In this document: positions 18,049-27,229 of the stretch, piece by piece
How the letters are laid out: every line of letters starts with the position of its first letter
How positions within the stretch are numbered: position 1 is the stretch's first letter
From: Treponema sp.
GTDB taxonomy: Bacteria > Spirochaetota > Spirochaetia > Treponematales > Treponemataceae
Length of the DNA: 52,427 nt
Direction of reading: 5' to 3'
Assembly: GCA_017381365.1 (NCBI GenBank)
Contig: JAFOCI010000035.1
Location: forward strand, 1 to 52,427
Notes under the pieces: generated by a model
What the model saw: the letters and a program-made list of their open reading frames with translations, nothing else
The model's database searches: none
Told to the model about the DNA's origin: nothing
Translations under genes and position numbers: made by a program

Positions 18049-19827
18049 TCATTCCGCAGCAACTTCTGATTCAGTTATTTCTTCCGCTTTTTTTTGTGCT
18101 GCAACAGTGTACACAAGCCTTACATTTTCTACGTTAGATTTGTGACGTGATTTAAGCAACAGTGTTTTAGAATTATTCTGATAAATGTATCCTGATGAAT
18201 TATAGGTTTCAAAACGATAATCAGAACGGAATGCCAGATCGTATATGTAAATTGATTTGAACTGCTCAACACCATTTATGATTAAATAATGCGTAAGAGT
18301 CTGAGGAAAATCAATTGAAAAAGAAATTGTACCTGCATTATCATTAACGTAATTAATTTTATTCGAACAAGTCCATGCCCACACAGCCTGTCCTTTTTCA
18401 AAAGCCAGAATTTCAAAGTGAGGATAATACATATTTCCGTGAACAATTATTGGATACAATTCTGCCAGTGTCTTCAAGTCAAATGAGCCATTATCTTTCA
18501 AATAAGAACTAACAATAAGTCTTCCGCAAGAAATATAATCATTGTTTTTTACAATTTTTCCATAACGATAAAGTGCATCACCAATAAGCAAAGACTGTAT
18601 TACGGAAAGGAAAGTGCCATTTTCTGCCAAAGTCAGTACATTATTATCAAGAATACAAGCAAGCTGAATTTTATCAATACATTTTTGAGCAGCTGGTTCA
18701 AGAATATTTGCAATTGCTGGATTTTTGATAACAAGTTCATTATAAACGTTTAAAATATTTGCAGCCTGAACAATATTTATATTCTGGAAATTAGAAGCGG
18801 CGGTTCTTTCCATAAGAAGTTTTATCGCAGAAGAACCTGGATGCATACAGATGTAATCAACAAGGAATTTCGCGCTAAAAATATCATAAGAAACAGAATC
18901 ATTTGCTCTCTGAATTAAATCCCCATAAGAATTAAGTTGAAGCAGCAACGGCTCAGTAACCTTCATTAATGTTCCAAAATATGGCGCAGAAAGGAAAGTT
19001 CTGGAAGAATTCTTTTTAAAATCAGATGGAACAGTATCAAGAGCTGCATTATATCTGCCAGATGCTGCCATAGCGGCAACGTATGCCACAGTCTCCTGTT
19101 CTCCAACAGCAACTCCAGAATCAGTCACAGCCTGCGTATAGCCAGAAATAAGATTGTATACAAAGTTCTCAACTACAGTTTTATAAGAATTTTCAGAAGC
19201 AGCATCAATACCCTTAACAGAGGCAAAAGAAAAAGCTCTGTTTTTATCATAATATGAATAAGATATAAGTTTTTCTTTTTGAGTAACGAAAATTCTTTCT
19301 GTTTCTATATCAGCAGCATAAAGTTCCCAATCCATATTTTTTACCTGAATCTGAAGCTTATTATCAGAATTATCTGAAATGATTGTAGAACCAGCCGCAA
19401 GTCCGTAAGGAATGGAAATTCCTGAAACATTTTTTGGAAATTCTGCAATTACATTCAAGAAAGCTTTTGGACTGTCATCACTTACACAAAACATAACATG
19501 AATGTCATCTGTAAAATCCAATTTAAAAGAAAGATTTGAAATTGAACTCCAGGAAACGAGAGAAACATCTTTAATTGCTGAATTGATAGTTGCACGAACA
19601 GGCTTATTTTCACTACAAGAAAATGTAATTCCATTAAATAAAATATTAAACTTATTTTTTAATAATTTAGTATCATTCGGATTAGCGGCAAGCAGAGAAA
19701 TATGAAGCGTACCGAATTTTTCGGAAATAATAGAATCATTCTTAAACTGAGCAACAAAAATGCCGACAATCAAGAGAACATAAATTGCCAGAAGTATTGC
19801 AGACTTTCTTAAAATTTGTGTAATCAT
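18049..19827 (-). CDS. Membrane-anchored protein of unknown function
   Basis: A 592-residue protein with one N-terminal transmembrane or signal-anchor segment (ILLAIYVLLIVGIFVAQF, about residues 10-27) and a large presumably periplasmic domain. The first 200 residues are beta-rich, followed by a helical middle (about 230-480) and a further beta region near the C-terminus. No enzyme motif is recognised. The ATG at 19827 (AAGG 6 nt before) is preferred to a TTG at 19866. It is divergent from the TPR gene across 65 nt and convergent with the fusion gene at 17982. Probably a clade-specific protein. Confidence 0.7.
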   Translation of the reverse strand: MITQILRKSAILLAIYVLLIVGIFVAQFKNDSIISEKFGTLHISLLAANPNDTKLLKNKFNILFNGITFSCSENKPVRATINSAIKDVSLVSWSSISNLSFKLDFTDDIHVMFCVSDDSPKAFLNVIAEFPKNVSGISIPYGLAAGSTIISDNSDNKLQIQVKNMDWELYAADIETERIFVTQKEKLISYSYYDKNRAFSFASVKGIDAASENSYKTVVENFVYNLISGYTQAVTDSGVAVGEQETVAYVAAMAASGRYNAALDTVPSDFKKNSSRTFLSAPYFGTLMKVTEPLLLQLNSYGDLIQRANDSVSYDIFSAKFLVDYICMHPGSSAIKLLMERTAASNFQNINIVQAANILNVYNELVIKNPAIANILEPAAQKCIDKIQLACILDNNVLTLAENGTFLSVIQSLLIGDALYRYGKIVKNNDYISCGRLIVSSYLKDNGSFDLKTLAELYPIIVHGNMYYPHFEILAFEKGQAVWAWTCSNKINYVNDNAGTISFSIDFPQTLTHYLIINGVEQFKSIYIYDLAFRSDYRFETYNSSGYIYQNNSKTLLLKSRHKSNVENVRLVYTVAAQKKAEEITESEVAAE

Positions 19828-19892
19828 TATAAACCTTAGTTTAATTAATGACGGGTTGAATTTCAACCATGTTTATTTTCTGGAGATATTTA

Positions 19893-21251
19893 ATGAAAAC
19901 AAAAGTATTTTTAGTTTCGCTTATTATGATTTTTGCAATCAATAGCGGAGCTTTTACAATCAGTGCGCAGACTATAAGTTTTGCAGAAAAACTTCAGGTA
20001 TTGCTTGAAAAAAATGATATTGAAGGTGCCATAAAGCTTTACGACAATATTCCTGAAAACCTTGCAGAGGACACAGATTTAAAACTTCTTCATGCTTCAC
20101 TTCTTATTTCTGTCCATCGACTTAATGAAGCCGGCGCGATTACAAAATCACTTAAAGAATCTGGAAACAATTCAAAAGATGTTCTTGAAATGGACGCAAC
20201 AATCGCTGTTGCAAGCGGCAATAAAGGAGCAATTAATTCTGCTGTAAATGCCTTGATTTCATCAGATCCTTACAATGCTGTTGCAAACAATATTCTTGGA
20301 AATCAGCAGGCCCTTAAGAAAAAATACAAAACAGCATTAGGATATTACAAAAAAGCTCTTATCCGAGATAAAACAAACGAAGAAGCGCTTTTTGGCTGCG
20401 GTCAAATGAACTACTACATCGGAAACCTTCAGGATTCTAAAACTTACTTTGAATTACTTTTAAAATTGCGTCCTGATGAAAGTCAGGCTTATCTGTATCT
20501 TGGAAAACTTGAGGCAGAAAACGAATCATATCTGGAAGCCATAAAATATGTAAAACAGGCAATCAAGCTTAATCCAAATAACTCTGACTATTGGATTGAT
20601 TTAGGTCAATATCAGAGAAGCTCAGGAAAATTTGATGAAGCAGAAAAATCCTGGTCAAAAGCAATTGAACTGGCTCCTGACTATTTTCTTGGCTACACTT
20701 ATCGGGCAGGACTTTATGACGAACAGAACCGCATTGAAGAAGCGTTAAAAGATTACCACAAAATAGTAGAAACTAATCCAAAATATTATTTCGCGTTTGA
20801 AGAAATCGGTATTCTTGAATTTCACATGGAAAACTGGGCCGTTGCCCGGGAATATTTTATGAAGGCAAATTCCATCAACCCTTCTATTGCATATCAGCTT
20901 ATGGTTCTTGCCACATTCCTTAAAGAAAAAAATACTTTTGAAGCAAAAAAATACGCTGATATCTTCATTAAAGAAGGCAATAAAAAAGACATGAATTTCT
21001 CTAAAACTCAGGATTACAACCTTCTTAGACTTTACAAAGATCAGGGACCTGTAATGCTTGAAAATACCATTGCAAAGGAACTTGAAAAAGAACAGAATAA
21101 GAACAAACGGGGAAAATTAATGTACTATTTCGGGCTGTATTACGAAATTAAAAATCATCCGGAAATTGCAGCTGAATATTACAATAAAATCACAAACATG
21201 CAGTCACCAATGTTTTATGAATACAGACTTGCAGAATGGGGCATTAAATAA
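19893..21251 (+). CDS. Exported TPR-repeat protein
   Basis: A 452-residue protein with a signal peptide (about 1-28, LVSLIMIFAINSGAFTISAQ) followed by at least seven tetratricopeptide repeats, for example AVANNILGNQQALKKKYKTA, YWIDLGQYQRSSGKFDEAEK and YTYRAGLYDEQNRIEEALKD. TPR arrays form protein-binding superhelices; in the periplasm they often serve envelope assembly. The ATG at 19893 has GGAG 7 nt before it, better than the ATG at 19869. Its stop codon directly abuts the ATG of the TraB-family gene, indicating coupled translation. Confidence 0.82.
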   Translation: MKTKVFLVSLIMIFAINSGAFTISAQTISFAEKLQVLLEKNDIEGAIKLYDNIPENLAEDTDLKLLHASLLISVHRLNEAGAITKSLKESGNNSKDVLEMDATIAVASGNKGAINSAVNALISSDPYNAVANNILGNQQALKKKYKTALGYYKKALIRDKTNEEALFGCGQMNYYIGNLQDSKTYFELLLKLRPDESQAYLYLGKLEAENESYLEAIKYVKQAIKLNPNNSDYWIDLGQYQRSSGKFDEAEKSWSKAIELAPDYFLGYTYRAGLYDEQNRIEEALKDYHKIVETNPKYYFAFEEIGILEFHMENWAVAREYFMKANSINPSIAYQLMVLATFLKEKNTFEAKKYADIFIKEGNKKDMNFSKTQDYNLLRLYKDQGPVMLENTIAKELEKEQNKNKRGKLMYYFGLYYEIKNHPEIAAEYYNKITNMQSPMFYEYRLAEWGIK

Positions 21252-22460
21252 ATGAGTCAGACACAGAAAGTCCTGGAACTGAATAACAGAAAAATAACTT
21301 TAATTGGCACAGCACACGTTTCTGCAGAAAGCATTTCAGAAGTTGAAAATGTTATTTCTGATGTAAAACCTGATTGCGTTGCCATTGAACTTGATGAAAA
21401 ACGTTACGAATCAATCACAAACCCTGATAAATATAGGGAGCTGGACATAATTAAAGTTCTAAAACGAAAAGAAGGATTTTTGCTCCTTGCAAACATCGTT
21501 ATGGCTTCGTTCCAGAAAAGAATGGGTAAAAATGCTGGTGTAAAACCTGGAGAAGAAATGGTTGCCGCAATAAACAAAGCAAAGGAATTGAACATTCCAA
21601 CTGCACTTGTTGACCGCCCTATTCAGATTACATTCCGCCGCGCATGGAAAAAAACTTCTGCCTATGGCAAAACTCAGCTGCTTTCTGCTTTGCTTGCCAG
21701 CGGCTTCAGCAAGGACGAAATTTCCAGCGAAGAAATTGAAAATTTAAAGCAGTCTTCGGAAATGGATTCCATGATGAAAGAATTATCTGAATTGATGCCA
21801 GCTGTAAAACAGGTTTTAATTGACGAACGTGACCAGTATCTTGCAAGTCACATCTGGAAGGCAGAAGGAAACAATATCGTTGCCGTTCTTGGCGCAGGTC
21901 ATCTTCCTGGCGTTGAAGCGCATCTTAAAAAAATCGCGGAAAATCAGGCTTCCACTGACACTTCTGAAATTGCAAGCATTCCAGAAAGCGGTATTTTTTC
22001 AAAAATAATGATGTGGCTCATTCCTGCACTTATTGTTGCTGTAATCGCATTCGGATTTTACATTGGCGGAAAAGATGCCGGTTCAAAAATGGCTCTTAAC
22101 TGGATTTTATGGAATGGCATTCTTGCCGGTCTTGGCGCACTTATTGCTGGCGGAAATCCTCTGACTATTCTTGTTTCTTTTGTTGGAGCGCCAGTCACTT
22201 CATTGTGTCCGTTTATCGGAGTTGGAATTGTTGCCGGCATTGTTCAGGCTGCAATCTGCAAACCTCAGGTAAAAGATCTTGAAACTTTAAGTGACGATGC
22301 TGGTAGCATTAAAGGTTTTTACAAAAATAAAATTCTGCGTGTTCTGCTTGTTTTCCTTCTTTCTTCTGTTGGCAGTTCAATTGGAACCTTTGCCGCAGGT
22401 GCTGGAATTGTAATTAATCTTTCTGAAATAATTTCAAAGATTTTACACAGACAGCCGTAA
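21252..22460 (+). CDS. TraB/GumN family membrane protein
   Basis: A 402-residue protein of the TraB family (pheromone shutdown protein/TIKI-like fold). The N-terminal domain has ITLIGTAHVSAESISEV with the GTAH motif and CVAIELDEKRYE, and later VAVLGAGHLPGV, matching the two histidine motifs of the family, whose TIKI relatives are metal-dependent proteases. The C-terminal third has about four to five transmembrane segments (from about 250, for example MMWLIPALIVAVIAFGFYIG). It begins at the base after the TPR gene stop. No substrate is known; the link with the downstream export system is positional only. Confidence 0.85.
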   Translation: MSQTQKVLELNNRKITLIGTAHVSAESISEVENVISDVKPDCVAIELDEKRYESITNPDKYRELDIIKVLKRKEGFLLLANIVMASFQKRMGKNAGVKPGEEMVAAINKAKELNIPTALVDRPIQITFRRAWKKTSAYGKTQLLSALLASGFSKDEISSEEIENLKQSSEMDSMMKELSELMPAVKQVLIDERDQYLASHIWKAEGNNIVAVLGAGHLPGVEAHLKKIAENQASTDTSEIASIPESGIFSKIMMWLIPALIVAVIAFGFYIGGKDAGSKMALNWILWNGILAGLGALIAGGNPLTILVSFVGAPVTSLCPFIGVGIVAGIVQAAICKPQVKDLETLSDDAGSIKGFYKNKILRVLLVFLLSSVGSSIGTFAAGAGIVINLSEIISKILHRQP

Positions 22461-22489
22461 CTAATAATTTTTTTAACGGTTTTGTTAAT

Positions 22490-23944
22490 ATGAAGAAGGT
22501 AATTCCAAGTCTTTTATTATTTTTCATAATTTCGGGAATCTGTTTTGCAGAACCAAAACTTGAATCCTATTTAATAAATGATTTGGAATTAAAGCGTCTG
22601 CTTTTGGAATATCAGAAAGCAAATCTTGCTGCAAAAAAAAATGACGTTGATAACGGAGTTGCCATTGAGCTTTCCAGTGGCACTGCCAGATTTCAGTTCA
22701 ATGATGGCGGAACAAACTCTTCTGTAACGCCAACTGTAACGATTTCTGTGCCAAAAGCATCAAACCTGTCGTTAAAAGCCTCTTCCACACTAAAATTCAC
22801 AGACGAGGAAAACAATTCTTCTGACACTTCTGTAAATCTTGGAATTGATATTATTTCTTCAACTCATCTTAATCAAAAAATCAATCAAATAAAAGCTGCC
22901 CGCGCAATTTTAGAGGCAAAAAGAGCTTTTCAGAACCGTGCGCTGGAAGCGGAAAAGGAATTCTATTCTGAAATGAAAAATCTTTTTGAAAACAAAAGTA
23001 CTATCATTTCAAAACAGAAGGATTTGTACGAAGATTCAATAAGTTTTGACGAAGTAAAGGCAAAGGGCTACTCCCAGAGCTCTTCAAAGTATCGCCAGGC
23101 ATATATGAAAGTGCTTTCTGACAAGCACGAAATAGATACTGTTGCGCATACTTTTGAACATAATTGTGCGGTTTTTGCTGCAAAGTGCGGCATAGTGTTT
23201 GAATCTAACGAAATTCCGGAAGATTTTTTGCCTGCAGACATAGCTGATTTCAACGCAATAGACATTCTTTCTTTTGAAAAAAAGAATTATGCAAAAATTG
23301 AAAAAGCTGTTTACGCCCATGAACTGGCAGAATTACAGCGAAAAGCAGAAAAGGATTTCACTCTGTCTGTAAATTCCGGCTACACAATGAAAAACTCAAA
23401 CACAAGCTTTACAACAGACAAAACTTCCAACGGATATACAACTTCTTCGTCAACGCAAAAGTCTGACACAGTTGATATTGGTTTGAACGCAACCTGGCAG
23501 GGCCTTTCAATTGGAACAGGTGTAAACATTCCGCTTTATTCAGATTCAAATCCAGTGTATTCTGTTTCTGCCAGTATTAAGCCAAACGTTTTCAGAAACA
23601 AAAAAATTACAAAACAGACAAATGAACTGACCGCAGAACAGGAAATGCTTTCAATTCAGGCAGCAGAAGAAGATTACAACACTGCCATCGTTGATAAACA
23701 GACAGAATTGCAGTCAATTGAGTGGGCAAAAGAAACTAATCTGGAAACCTTTGACATGTGGAGCAATCTTGAAAAAGACGAAAAACGCTGGTTTGATGAA
23801 GGAATCGTAAAAGAAAGCGAATATCTGAACGCCTTTGCAAACCGCGAACTCTACCGCATTAAACTGTTAATTAATAAAATTGATTTAATAATATACAACA
23901 ATTCCACAAAACTTCTGTTCTGCAGAGATGAGGAATTTAAATAG
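22490..23944 (+). CDS. TolC-like outer membrane efflux protein
   Basis: A 484-residue exported protein: signal peptide (PSLLLFFIISGICFA, residues about 5-19), two long helical coiled-coil regions (about 30-60 with 130-230, and 270-330 with 390-480) separated by beta-strand-rich stretches with alternating Ser/Thr/Asn residues (about 65-120 and 345-385). This doubled beta/coiled-coil pattern is that of TolC-type outer membrane channels. The downstream MacA-like and MacB-like genes make a complete three-part exporter likely. It begins 29 nt after the TraB gene. Sequence similarity to characterised TolC proteins is weak, so the call rests on architecture and context. Confidence 0.72.
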   Translation: MKKVIPSLLLFFIISGICFAEPKLESYLINDLELKRLLLEYQKANLAAKKNDVDNGVAIELSSGTARFQFNDGGTNSSVTPTVTISVPKASNLSLKASSTLKFTDEENNSSDTSVNLGIDIISSTHLNQKINQIKAARAILEAKRAFQNRALEAEKEFYSEMKNLFENKSTIISKQKDLYEDSISFDEVKAKGYSQSSSKYRQAYMKVLSDKHEIDTVAHTFEHNCAVFAAKCGIVFESNEIPEDFLPADIADFNAIDILSFEKKNYAKIEKAVYAHELAELQRKAEKDFTLSVNSGYTMKNSNTSFTTDKTSNGYTTSSSTQKSDTVDIGLNATWQGLSIGTGVNIPLYSDSNPVYSVSASIKPNVFRNKKITKQTNELTAEQEMLSIQAAEEDYNTAIVDKQTELQSIEWAKETNLETFDMWSNLEKDEKRWFDEGIVKESEYLNAFANRELYRIKLLINKIDLIIYNNSTKLLFCRDEEFK

Positions 23945-23995
23945 GTTGAAATGATTGGTACTTTATAAAATTGATTTTTTATTAATTTTATTGGC

Positions 23996-24137
23996 ATTAT
24001 GAAAATACTACCAGTCAGAAAGAGACTGCCGAAACCGCTAGCTAGCGTCGTTACATTCGCAGACCGTCATGGAAACTATCATTCCGGTCTGCGAATGTTT
24101 TTGTCAGCCTCTTTCTTCCTTCCCGTATTTTCATAAT
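23996..24137. repeat. Foldback repeat family B, complete copy 2
   Basis: A nearly continuous hairpin about 142 bp long. The outer 13-bp arms ATTATGAAAATAC (23996-24008) and GTATTTTCATAAT (24125-24137) pair perfectly, agaaagagactg (24017-24028) pairs with cagcctctttct (24105-24116) with one mismatch, and cattcgcagaccg (24054-24066) pairs perfectly with cggtctgcgaatg (24085-24097). It lies between the TolC-like and MacA-like genes, where it could attenuate transcription or simply be an inserted miniature element. The remaining bases of this 252-nt gap hold nothing recognised. Confidence 0.85.
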
Positions 24138-24196
24138 TTAATAATTCTTTTGTAAAATCAATTTTATAATTACTATTCATTCCAAGGACTTGCTAT

Positions 24197-25228
24197 ATGA
24201 CAAAAAAAGGTAAACTACAACTGATTATCATTAGTTCAGCAGTTTTTATTGTAATTTCCACAGGACTCACAATTACAAGAATGCTGCTGTCAAAAAAGAC
24301 GAATAAAAACATTGTTTATCAGGTAAAAAAAGAAACTTACGAAAACTGCATTGAAATTGCAGGTACAGTATCTGCCGCAGAAGAGCAGACTTTGCAGGCT
24401 CTTGGCGCTGGAACCGTTATTAATGTTTTTGTAAAAAAAGGCGACCGCTTGAAAAAGGGCGATATAATCATTCAGCTTGATTCAACTGAACAGGAATATA
24501 ATATTGCAAAGCTTGATTATGACATGGCAGCTTCTAAAATTTCAGGCTCTAAAAAAGAACTGGAACTGCAGGAAAAGCAACGCCTTTCTCTTTTAAGAAA
24601 GCTTGAAGACCGCAAAGTAACTGCTACTTTTGACGGAATCATTGCTGATCTGGACGTTTCTGAAGGAGATTCTCTTGAAGCAAAAGATTCTGTTGGAACA
24701 CTGGTAAACATTGATTACCTTACCGCAGATGTTGAAGTTTCAGAAACCGACGTACCAAAATTAAAGATTGGTCAGCGAGTAGATTTTACGTTTCCAGCAT
24801 ACAAAGGCACAGTCCAAGGGTACGTTGTTGGCTGGCCTGCAATCGGCGAAGTTACAAGCCGCGGAGCAACAGTCGTAAAGGCAAAAGTCAGAATTGACGA
24901 TTATCCGGAACAGATTCTCCCGAACTTTTCATTTACCGGAAAAATTCAGATTACGGAACCTACGGACAATATAATAGTAGAACGTTATGCCATTGCATAC
25001 GAAGACAAAAAGCCTTACGTAGAAACAGTTACAGGAAAACGCATAGATGTTAAAGTTCAGCCTTACGGAAAACAATATGTAAAAATTCTGGAGGGACTTA
25101 ATGGCGGTGAAGTTTTAAAAGCACAAAGCACACCAAAAGAATCTGGTACAAACCGCATGAAACCAGGACAGATGCCGATGGGAGCCGCAGGAATGCCAAG
25201 AGCAGCTGGTGGCGCACCACGTTTTTAA
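24197..25228 (+). CDS. MacA-like periplasmic adaptor (membrane fusion protein)
   Basis: A 343-residue adaptor of the HlyD/RND type that bridges an inner-membrane ABC transporter and an outer-membrane channel. An N-terminal membrane anchor (about 6-27) is followed by a biotinyl-lipoyl half-motif (ALGAGTVINVFVKKGDRLKK), a short helical hairpin (about 100-145), the second lipoyl half (ATFDGIIADLDVSEGDSLEA) and beta-barrel domains. The C-terminus ends in a Gly/Met/Pro/Ala-rich tail (about 320-343). Together with the ATPase and permease directly downstream it forms a MacAB-like system. Confidence 0.87.
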   Translation: MTKKGKLQLIIISSAVFIVISTGLTITRMLLSKKTNKNIVYQVKKETYENCIEIAGTVSAAEEQTLQALGAGTVINVFVKKGDRLKKGDIIIQLDSTEQEYNIAKLDYDMAASKISGSKKELELQEKQRLSLLRKLEDRKVTATFDGIIADLDVSEGDSLEAKDSVGTLVNIDYLTADVEVSETDVPKLKIGQRVDFTFPAYKGTVQGYVVGWPAIGEVTSRGATVVKAKVRIDDYPEQILPNFSFTGKIQITEPTDNIIVERYAIAYEDKKPYVETVTGKRIDVKVQPYGKQYVKILEGLNGGEVLKAQSTPKESGTNRMKPGQMPMGAAGMPRAAGGAPRF

Positions 25229-25255
25229 CAAATCTGATTTTTCGCGAGGTTTGCA

Positions 25256-25957
25256 ATGTCTGAAACAGTCATAAAGATGAAAAACGTTTCCCGCACTTAT
25301 CAGATGGGCGAAGAAGAAGTTCATGCTCTAAGAGGAATTTCCTTTGAAGTTCAGCAGGGTGAATTTCTTTCCATTATGGGTCCTTCCGGCTCTGGAAAAT
25401 CAACCTGCATGAACATGATTGGCTGCTTAGATAGACCTTCTGGCGGAATCGTAGAAATTGGAGGCAAGGAAACTGCAAAAATGACTGAAAAAGAGCTTGC
25501 CGTACTGCGAAATAAAATCATCGGCTTTGTATTTCAGCAATATCATCTGCTTCCTGGAATGAGCGTTCTTGAAAACGTAATGCTGCCATTGCGCTACCAG
25601 GGAATAGAACGCTCAAAACGCGCAGAACTTGCAAAAATCGCATTGGAAAAGGTAAATCTTTTAGACCGCATAAATCACAGACCTCACGAACTTTCCGGCG
25701 GACAAAAGCAGAGAGTTGCAATCGCCAGAGCAATGGTCACAAAACCCCAGATTATCCTTGCGGATGAACCAACCGGCGCTTTGGACAGTAAAACTGGAAA
25801 ACAGGTAATGGAACTTTTCCGCGAAATTAACAAAAGCGGTACCACAATTGTAATCGTTACCCACGACCCTGGAATTGGCGAAAGCACCGACCGCTGCATC
25901 CGCATCTTTGACGGAAATATTCAGTCTGATACAACAAAGGAAAAGGAAGGTATCTGA
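25256..25957 (+). CDS. MacB-type ABC transporter ATP-binding protein
   Basis: A 233-residue ATPase with Walker [10 protein letters not shown] (about 42-50), Q-loop [16 protein letters not shown], signature [15 protein letters not shown], Walker [14 protein letters not shown] and H-loop VTHDP. This is the LolD/MacB (FtsE-like) branch that powers mechanotransmission rather than substrate channelling through the membrane. In proteobacterial MacB the ATPase and permease are one chain; here they are separate neighbours, as is common elsewhere. It starts 28 nt after the adaptor and ends 1 nt before the permease ATG. Confidence 0.93.
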   Translation: MSETVIKMKNVSRTYQMGEEEVHALRGISFEVQQGEFLSIMGPSGSGKSTCMNMIGCLDRPSGGIVEIGGKETAKMTEKELAVLRNKIIGFVFQQYHLLPGMSVLENVMLPLRYQGIERSKRAELAKIALEKVNLLDRINHRPHELSGGQKQRVAIARAMVTKPQIILADEPTGALDSKTGKQVMELFREINKSGTTIVIVTHDPGIGESTDRCIRIFDGNIQSDTTKEKEGI

Positions 25958-25958
25958 A

Positions 25959-27152
25959 ATGTTTGAAGATTTTTTAAATGCCATCCAGAATTTCCGCCGG
26001 AATAAAACACGAACTTTTCTTTCGCTTCTGGGTGTAATCATCGGTGTTGCTTCCGTCATCGTAATCACCAGCATGGGCAGCAGCTCTACTCAACAGATAA
26101 AAGATACTTTTGGTTCCTGCGGACTTGATGTTGTAAGCATAAGCAGCGGATTCATGCGCAAAAGCAGAAATGCAATTTCCATAAATTTCAATGAATCATT
26201 TAGAGAAAACCTTTTTGACAGCATAAAGAACATAAAGCAGATATGGTACAAAAACTCCATGAGTTCCACAATTTCCTTTGGCGAAACCAGCTCTACTGTA
26301 AACTGTACAGCCGTAGAAACTGGCTATCTGGAAATGTACGGTCTGGAACTTTCTTACGGACATTTCTTCAACGTCACAGACAATGAAGAAGGTACGCAAA
26401 AAATAATTCTTGGCAGCACAATCGCAGAAGCGCTCTTTCCTGCTGGTGATGGAGAAGGTAAGCATGTTATCGTTACAAGCAGCAACATTTCCTTCAATTT
26501 TGAAGTAATCGGAGTTTTAAAAGAACAATCTTCAGGGATGGAATCATCCACAAATTCTGCGTATATTCCCCGTGGATTTTATGCAAAGAAGATTTCTCCA
26601 AATCCAAATGCGCAGAATGTAATGGTTCAGGCAACATCGCCAGAAAAAGCTTCGGCCCTTGTAGAAATTCTTACAAATTACTGCCAGTCGCTCACAGGAA
26701 CTGCATATTCCGTAAACGTAATGAGCATGCAGACTATGATTGACCAGATGAATTCCATTGCAACAACCATGAGCGTTATGCTCAGTGCCATTGCGGCAAT
26801 TTCTTTACTTGTTGGCGGCATTGGAATCATGAACATTATGATTGTAACAGTTACAGAAAGACGGCAGGAAATCGGAATTCGAAAAGCCCTTGGTGCAAGC
26901 CCCGCAAATATTCGCCGTCAGTTTCTGGTTGAATCTGCATCAATCACAGTAATTGGCGGGCTTATGGGTATTTTTCTAGGAATTGTTGTAAGCGTTGCCA
27001 TCGAATATGTGCGTTCTCTGAATTACATAGTCAGCTGGGAAGCCTGCATCATTTCGTTCATTTTTTCGGTATTTGTAGGAATTTTCTTTGGTCTAAATCC
27101 AGCTGCCAGAGCCGCAAAACTGGATCCAGTTCTAGCCCTTGCAGGAGAATAA
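25959..27152 (+). CDS. MacB-type ABC transporter permease
   Basis: A 397-residue permease: first transmembrane helix at about residues 20-40 (RTFLSLLGVIIGVASVIVIT), a periplasmic MacB_PCD domain (about 45-265), and three C-terminal helices (about 275-390) with the conserved RRQEIGIRKALGASPANIRR coupling segment and an FGLNPAARAAKLDPVLAL end typical of FtsX/MacB permeases. The ATG at 25959 sits 1 nt after the ATPase stop with AGGAAGG upstream; a frame extension to 25875 overlaps the ATPase and is rejected. With the two preceding genes and the TolC-like protein it likely exports a peptide, lipid or toxic compound. Confidence 0.92.
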   Translation: MFEDFLNAIQNFRRNKTRTFLSLLGVIIGVASVIVITSMGSSSTQQIKDTFGSCGLDVVSISSGFMRKSRNAISINFNESFRENLFDSIKNIKQIWYKNSMSSTISFGETSSTVNCTAVETGYLEMYGLELSYGHFFNVTDNEEGTQKIILGSTIAEALFPAGDGEGKHVIVTSSNISFNFEVIGVLKEQSSGMESSTNSAYIPRGFYAKKISPNPNAQNVMVQATSPEKASALVEILTNYCQSLTGTAYSVNVMSMQTMIDQMNSIATTMSVMLSAIAAISLLVGGIGIMNIMIVTVTERRQEIGIRKALGASPANIRRQFLVESASITVIGGLMGIFLGIVVSVAIEYVRSLNYIVSWEACIISFIFSVFVGIFFGLNPAARAAKLDPVLALAGE

Positions 27153-27229
27153 TTAAAAAATAATTCACTTTTTTTTTGATTACATTGCATTTTTTTATAA
27201 ATTTCCACGTTAACTAATGTGGAGGATTT

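Noticed and set aside
25875..25958. An N-terminal extension of the MacB-type permease
   Set aside because: It overlaps the ATPase gene, encodes no family sequence, and the ATG at 25959 has a good ribosome site one base after the ATPase stop.
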